Assembly: GCA_013180625.2 (NCBI GenBank)
Contig: SNVD02013640.1
Span: 17,139-81,138 of the forward strand
From: Boswellia sacra
Taxonomy: Eukaryota; Streptophyta; Magnoliopsida; Sapindales; Burseraceae
Length of the DNA: 64,000 bases
Direction of reading: 5' to 3'
In this document: positions 57,720 through 64,000 of the stretch, piece after piece
How the letters are laid out: each line of letters starts with the position of its first letter
Position numbering within the stretch: position 1 is the first letter of the stretch
Program-made: the position numbers and the translations under genes
The notes under the pieces: generated by a model
Told to the model about the DNA's origin: nothing
Seen by the model: only the letters and a program-made list of their open reading frames with translations
The model's database searches: none

Positions 57720-60522
57720 TATAGGGAGCCCAATTCATGACATGTCAATCCTCATATGTAAAGTATGTTATTAATGATCGATTTTGTCTAAATCCAATGG
57801 GTCAATAACAAAAGCCCAAACATATCGGAATGTGATATCTATTACAAAAGTCCATAACATTGTAGGATAATCAGTACAGTGTGTGCGTGTGCATGTAGAT
57901 GTCCAGATTTTTCTTAAAATCTAGATGTGTAATTTGGACCATTAGATTGATCTTATAGTAAAAAATACATTACTCTTTTATCGCATTAATTATTTATCAT
58001 TTAAGTCGCCTCTCACCTCTCTCTTTTAACTATCTCTCTCCTCCTCTTTCCCTAACTCATCAATATCACTTTATCACAAATGCTTGTTTAGTCCTAAACC
58101 TTTTTTTTTTTTTCATTTCCATCTTCACCATTCTCTCTCTTTTTCCATCTTCCTTGTTTCTCACCATTCATGGCAAAAGCCACTAACAAAAATCTTATTC
58201 GCTTTTAATTTTTTCCCCCAAAATCACAACACATTCAAGTAAAAATCAAAGACCTTTATCCTGCACATTCAATTAGAGTCAACCATTTTTGTTTTCGCTT
58301 AAAATCATAACTCCAAGTTTTAGATGTAAACCATTTTTTCTTTGTGTTTTTCTTCCAAATTGTTTTTCAAATATGTATTTAGCACTAAAGGAATACAACT
58401 TTTTACGATGGGTTTTGACCACGATAAAAAGTCATTTGCTGTGATCCTAAGATGATTTAGTAGGTGGTGTCGTAAAGAATCATTTGACTTTTTACCATGG
58501 TTTTGGCTTGCCATAAAAGACCTTTTACGGTATTTTCTAAGTCCATCGTAAATAACCATCGTGTGATTATATAACATATGTTTGATTTTTTTTTTCTGTA
58601 GTTTTTGGCCGACTATAAAAGACCTTTTATGGCAAATTTCAAGCCTGCCATAATTAACAGTTGTGTAGGTTATTTTTTTTTTGGAACTGCCCTAAAAAGT
58701 AATTTTATAGTTACAAGAAGACATAAAACTTTCTAACAATGTTTTACAATCAATAGCCAAACAAATAACTTTTTATTTAGAACTCGTACTTGTAAAGCTG
58801 CTAATATAAGCAAAATTTCTAAAAATTCTACTAGGAAAAATTGTATCAAAGAAGCCCTAATGACATATCATTCCTCAAGGGTTTAATTATAAATTATGAC
58901 ATAATAATAAATTAGACTACATAATAAACCATTTAGAGTTTTTAGCATCTTCATCTGGAATAGAGTTGAGTATCTAATAAGATCCTAAATCATTAGCAGC
59001 ATTAACGGTTTTATTTTTCATCATTTAAACTCATTGTCTTTGATAAATCACTTAAACTCGCATTTATCTAACTATTTAGGTAAAGTATTCAGGAAATTAA
59101 GCCACTATTAAAGACAAAGAAATTTGAATACTAGACGACCATATTAGTGTAGAGTCCATGCAAGGATAATATCCCTAGTTCTAAAGATAAAAAGGAAAGG
59201 AAAAAAATAACAAAATGTAAAAGCAAGAGAACAAAAGACAAATAGAAATATATGGACCAATTTATATCATCAAGAAAATGTAGAGAATAGAAACATAAAC
59301 AAGTGTAGAGATAGAGGTGCTTCACCCAAAAGTGAGAATAGAAATGTATGAACCAATTCGATCATACCACAAGAGAGAACATAACATGATCACAACATAC
59401 AAGAAGTGGAAAGAAAGCACAAATTAGATGAAAGCACATCAAATTAAATGACATACCCACATGAAAATTTTCACGAGGATAGAAGAGGTTTGAGTAGGTG
59501 ATCCGCGAGCAAATCAACAAAGAGAAAGCAATGCATAACAAATCACATAGCAAAGTGAGGAGAGGAGAGGAGAGGAGGTAAGCCATGAGAGGGATGACAA
59601 CAAATTCATGGGTTTTTACTTTTGAGATCAAGGGCTTGAGTTAAGCAACGTGAGACTTGAGATAAGAGAGTGTTAAGGTTTCTTTGAGACTTGATTTTTG
59701 AATTTTGAATATTGGATTTTGGTTTTTTTTTCATATTTTTCCTAATTTAACCTTAGGTTTAAACTTAGTCTTTAATTTGTTTAATTATTTAATATTTGGT
59801 TTAGGGGTGTACATTGTACCACTTGTCTCCTACTCTCCTTACAATATATTAATATACAACATCACTACTATAAATTTTTATTTCTTAATATGGTTCAAAA
59901 TTAAAAATTATAAAATATGGGTAAAAATTATAAAATTTTGTTTATATTATTCGTGTCAATAATCGTCTTTTAATTTGTTTTTGCGTCAGTCGTGTTTAAC
60001 ACATATACGTCTCATAAACAAATTCATGCCATAAACAGACCATGTCATAATCGTGTCCGCGAGTTGAAGGCACTCAACATGAATATGTCGTAAACAAATG
60101 CTTGATAAAAGTATCTAGCCTTATGTCGAATATTTCCATTCATATCTTAACAACTCAAAATACTAACATAGAACAAAAGGCTACGTCGTAAAACAATTAG
60201 GTAAGCAATAAATTCTAAGATAGGTATCTAATGTCATAACTAACTAATCTCTCTTTGAGCTACAAGGACTAAGCCAAGTTATTTCTCCAAGTATGTTCTT
60301 ATGAGGTTGCCACGTCTAAGCTTGATGGTGCTTCCACAGACAACTACATATTTCCAAAGCAAGTACTTCTATTTGACATATTAAAAGTCTACATAATCCT
60401 AACCATGCTCTGATACTAAATTGACACGACCTGCCCCTAACTACACGAATGAATCATGCCTAAAACTGTGGACTATTAATTGTTTCTTAATTCTTGTCTA
60501 CAGCCATTTTAAAAACTAACTC
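57720..60522. other. Gene-free AT-rich region with a repetitive patch
   Basis: Between about 58390 and 58670 the words CCATAAAAGACCTTTTAYGG and relatives recur in several orientations, as in CACTA-type MITE relics. A GAGAGGAGAGGAGAGGAG tract is at 59559-59578. Otherwise AT-rich with no gene recognised. Confidence 0.5.
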
Positions 60523-61932
60523 TGATAGGTGTTTATTTATGTATTACTTTTATATCAATTCGTCCATGTTTCTTTGCTATATTCCTTGGTATTTTTATGT
60601 TTTTGTGTGGTTTTGATGTTTGTAGGAGTTTTGGAGCAACTTGCACAAAAATGGAGTAAAACCCTTCATTTTCACCTCTGCTAGTCAACCATCTTCTCGG
60701 ATTTAATTGTATTGATATACAATGAACCCGATGACATATTATATACCGTTGGAAAGCTCTCGAAGTCTATTTTCTGGAGAAATTTACGGTTTATAAATCC
60801 ATTCAGTGTACCAAAAGTTGTAATCAAAACAGTGTGAGAAGTATAGAAATGTAATTCCACAATCACTGTAGCATGTATAATACGGGACACTGTAGCACGT
60901 TACTGTAGCAGAGTATTTAAACACATTTTAGGGTTTTATTTTCATAACTTGAAGAGGGGAGAACGTGGTGGAGGCTGCAGCTCTGGAATTCTTTCATCTC
61001 TTGGAGTTCTTGAAGGAGAAAGGAAGCTTGGAAAGAGGAAGAACTACAATCCAAAGAGAATTACATCAAATTTGCTAAGTTTTTCCCTTCCCTTTCATTT
61101 TCTGGAATGTCTCCATGTTGTATTGTATTTACCACGTTCTTAAACATGTGTAACTGAATCTGAATTGGTTGAGGGTGATTTCAAAGCCCCTGATATGGTT
61201 TTTGTAAGTTGATTGTGCAAGAAGTTGTTATCCAATTCTCTAATTGAAGTTGCTTGTATTTTCCATATCTAATGCTTATGATTGCTTGCTGATTGTATTT
61301 GAATGGCCAACTGAATATAATCTGGTTGTGTCTATTGCTAGACTAGAAATCTTGATCCGTAATTGTCTTGAATTTCTAATCCTTAGTAGCAAAATTGTGA
61401 TCAGAGATTGCAATTGGAGAATACAACCTAAGTTAAATAATCCGAGCTTGTGTGTTTATTGCTTAGATCAACCTATCTTTCTTATCGTAATGCATCCATT
61501 GAATTAAATTTAGAGAGCTTGTTCTAGGTTGTTTAATGGATAGAGATTAAATAAAGAGCCTGTTTTATTTAACAACAAAGTAAGGAAAGATTGGGATAAC
61601 AGAGCTTGTTGTTATCTACGGTTGATAACTTCAATGCTGTAATTGGATGACAATTCTACGATTAATTCGCAAATCCATATCTTGTGGTAGAGAAGGATCC
61701 TTTAACCAGATTTCCCTCATTGATCTTTTATTCAAATTAACTTCTGTTTTGTTATTCTTAATTTGCATTCTTATTTCACTTAGTTAATCATTCAACAAAC
61801 CCCCCCCCCCAATTTAGTTAATTGGTGCTGGAAATAACAAATTCAATTAGAATCAATCCTCGTGGGAACGATATCTTACTTATCACTTTATTACTTGTGC
61901 GACTAGTATACTTGCTAGTTTCGAACGCATCA
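60523..61932 (+). repeat. 5' LTR of a third gypsy family copy (copy D)
   Basis: Starts TGATAGGTGTTTATTTATG and ends CGAACGCATCA. It is about 1410 bp and matches, inverted, the LTRs at 6671, 14509 and 1. A C-run of ten bases at 61800-61810 corresponds to a shorter G-run in the minus-strand copies. The 3' LTR is outside the window. Confidence 0.92.
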
Positions 61933-61938
61933 AGTTTT

Positions 61939-61957
61939 TGGCGCCGTTGCCGGGGAT
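61939..61957 (+). other. Primer-binding site for tRNA-Asp
   Basis: TGGCGCCGTTGCCGGGGAT, six bases after the LTR end, identical to the site at 14484-14502. Confidence 0.85.
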
Positions 61958-62045
61958 TGATTTTCTAATCGATTTGTTATTTTGTTTTCATTGTTGATTC
62001 ATATTTTCTTTGTTTTTCTTTTCTGATTGTTTGTGTTTAGACAAC

Positions 62046-63605
62046 ATGGCAGTAAACTTCTATCAATTCAGTAGCGGATTTGAGCCACAAGTACCATGGA
62101 GAGTAAATGAGGTAAGCACTCCGAACATTGAACAACAACTTTCTGAGCTAACCTCTTTGTGGAAAACATGGCTGTAGGAGATATGCAAAAATCTTATGAA
62201 TGTGGGATATATTCTACGATGGAGCATCCAATCGACATGTATCCAACTTTACAAGAAGAATATATGGAACAAGCCAATGCCATGGGTGGATTTCCAGGAC
62301 AAACGAGGCAATGGTATGATCCTTTCTCTAGCACTTACAATGCTGGATGGGAAGATCAACATAATTTCAGTTACTGGAATCATCAACCCATCACTCCAAA
62401 TGTGATACCAAATCGGCCACAAAGTTTCAATCAACCTAGAGTGCAGCAACCATTTCAAATGCAACCACCACCAATGCCACATCCAGCACCACAACCAGCT
62501 TCAAAAAACTCAGGTATGTCTCTCCAGGATATTGTTAATGCACTTGCCACTAACACAATGCAATTCCAGCAGGAAACTGGGGCAAGTATCCAAAACCTGG
62601 CAAATCAAATGGGACAATTGGCCACAAGCATGAGCAAATTCGAGGGCCAAGGCTCAGAAGAATTATCAAACGGTGATCAATCCAAGAGAGAATTCTTGTG
62701 CGATAACTTTGCACAATGGAGAGCAATTAGATGTCCTGCCAAAGAAATCACAAACTGATGAAGGAGATGACACCACTTCCACCATGAACAAAACACTGAC
62801 TTCTCAGGTAAATCTTATAACTCACATTCCTTCATATGTTTCTCCTCCACTTTTTCCTAGTAGATTTGCAAAATCGAAGAATGAGGAACAAGAACAAGAA
62901 ATCCTGGAAACTTCTCACAAAATCGAGGTAAATATACCACTTCTGGATGCTATCGAGCAAGTACCTCATTATACAAAATGTCTCAAGGAGTTATGCACCA
63001 GCAAAAGAAAGTTAAAAAGAAATGAGAAAGTAAGTGTGGGGGAAGATGGTTCAGCTGTATTGCAAAGGAAAATTCCTCCAAAGTGCAAAGATCCAGGTAC
63101 GTTCACCATGCCATGCACAATTGGTAAAACCAAGTTTGAAAGAGTTATGTTAGATTTAGAAGCATCTATTAACATCATGCCATATTCTATTTATGCTTCT
63201 TTAAATCTTGGACCTTTTGCAAAAATTGGTATTACCATTCAAATTGCTGATCATTTTAATGCATATACCAAAAGAGTTGTGGAAGATGTGCTTGTGCAGG
63301 TGAATCAATTGGTTTTCCCAGCAGACTTCTATGTCCTTAAAATAGAGGATGAGACATCTCCTAATCCAACAACGATTCTTTTAGAGAGACCATTCTCGAA
63401 AATTGCTAGAACAAAGATTGATGTTCATGATGGCATTCTCACCATAGAGTTTGATGGCAAGGTTATCCGTTTCAATATTTTTGAGGCAATGAGGTACCCT
63501 AGTGACTTACATTCTGCTTTTGCAGTTGACGTTATTGATTCTTTGCCACAACAATGTTTGAGTAACTTGCAAAAATGGATGGATGTACCTATAGTGAGAA
63601 CATAG
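62046..63605 (+). pseudogene. Gypsy gag C-terminal/protease frame, frameshifted, capsid domain missing
   Basis: ATG 62046 opens MAVNFYQFSSGFEPQVPWR as in the minus-strand copy. A one-base deletion near 62154 (CTCTTTGTGG against CTCTCTTGTGG) shifts the frame; the next segment runs 62159-62758 with the Q/P-rich linker and MSLQDIVNALATNTMQFQQE. A 5-base deletion near 62668 shifts it again, and 62673-63605 carries NPRENSCAITL, the protease region and FNIFEAMRYPSDLHS. The protease signature is altered from DLGAS to LDLEASINIMPYS, which would remove the glycine next to the catalytic aspartate. The frame ends at 63605 after a divergence in LQKWMDVPI. As in its relative, no retrotransposon Gag capsid domain precedes the linker. 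Confidence 0.87.
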
Positions 63606-64000
63606 GAACAGAAATTCTAAGGAATCAAGAATTTTGATACAGTGTCTAAAGAAGTGACGGGAAGGAAGCTGTGAAAGTTGGATGAGACTATAACTATCAC
63701 CATAAAAGGTAGGATGTTTCGGACATTGAATGCCTTTATCTAATGAGAATTCTTCCTTCTGGGATGAAAGCCCTACTTGGAGCTAAGCCTCTTCAGAACA
63801 TGAAAGTATGATTCTTGGGTGAGAGGATACTTTAGCCAGTCATAATAGCCCAAGGGCCTTTACACCATTACAAGAAGAGAAACTCATTCGAGTGCTTCGA
63901 GATCACAAAACAGCCATTGGGTGGACAATTGCTGACATCAAAGGTATTAGCCCAGCCCTATGCATGCACCGTATCTTATTAGAAGAAGGATCCAAGCCCA
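63606..64000 (+). pseudogene. Gypsy pol linker leading to reverse transcriptase, cut by window edge
   Basis: Across several frames the sequence follows its minus-strand relative at 12390-12790. Near the end it reads EEKLIRVLRDHKTAIGWTIA, then PALCMHRILLEEGSKP, the conserved lead-in to reverse transcriptase. Stops interrupt the earlier part. The reverse transcriptase itself would begin just past the window. Confidence 0.8.

Larger units (their letters stand above)
60523..64000 (+). mobile_element. Ty3/gypsy LTR retrotransposon, plus strand, runs off window
   Basis: LTR, primer-binding site, gag/protease frame and the beginning of the pol region are present in the normal order; the rest lies beyond 64000. 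It belongs to the same family as the 6671-15925 element and aligns with its minus-strand internal part from 14500 down to ~12390. Whether it keeps reverse transcriptase and integrase cannot be seen. Confidence 0.9.

Overview
The window is nuclear DNA of a flowering plant, almost certainly a eudicot. It is AT-rich and intron-containing, with conserved plant nuclear genes for organelle proteins and abundant plant-type LTR retrotransposons, MULE and hAT elements. The species cannot be determined from the sequence. All exon boundaries below were derived by hand from reading frame, splice-site consensus and known family sequence.

Host genes. Four complete protein-coding genes are visible. A universal-stress-protein-like gene lies on the minus strand at 25396-27330 with 4 exons. 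The right-centre is a compact gene island: a mitochondrial single-stranded DNA-binding protein (minus, 43474-46021, 4 exons), a CYP26-2-like thylakoid-lumen cyclophilin (plus, 47465-48607, 2 exons) and a C3HC zinc-finger NIPA-like nuclear protein (minus, 48970-54107, 7 exons). The first two are divergent and the last two converge tail to tail.

Mobile DNA, left side. Positions 1-1441 are LTR sequence of a Ty3/gypsy family (tRNA-Asp primer site). A second, complete copy of this family sits at 6671-15925 on the minus strand with a perfect 5-bp target duplication (TCAAA). It keeps a gag/protease-like region but has lost reverse transcriptase, RNase H and integrase. In their place it carries an unrecognised accessory ORF, a 66-67-bp tandem repeat and an intronless, broken copy of a LOG (cytokinin-activating) gene. 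Its 3' LTR contains a 38-bp Nextera/Tn5 mate-pair junction adapter, which is an assembly artefact. A third copy starts at 60523 (plus strand) and runs off the window.

Mobile DNA, middle and right. Two MULEs with exact 9-bp target duplications lie at 16132-17669 and 20556-24195. The larger one contains a deleted MuDR-type transposase and arrays of palindromic CGACC/GGTCG repeats. A Ty1/copia element with Sirevirus traits fills 31325-41374: two ~900-bp LTRs, tRNA-Met primer site, decayed gag-pol, a downstream env-position region and several polypurine tracts. A 330-bp MULE-type MITE (56041-56370, exact 9-bp duplication) and a hAT-like element (56543-57711) lie upstream of the C3HC gene.

The most unusual object is the 6671-15925 element: a gag-bearing, pol-less retroelement that has picked up a processed host LOG copy and an uncharacterised cysteine-motif ORF. 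The palindrome-array MULE comes next. No CRISPR, rRNA or tRNA gene was seen.
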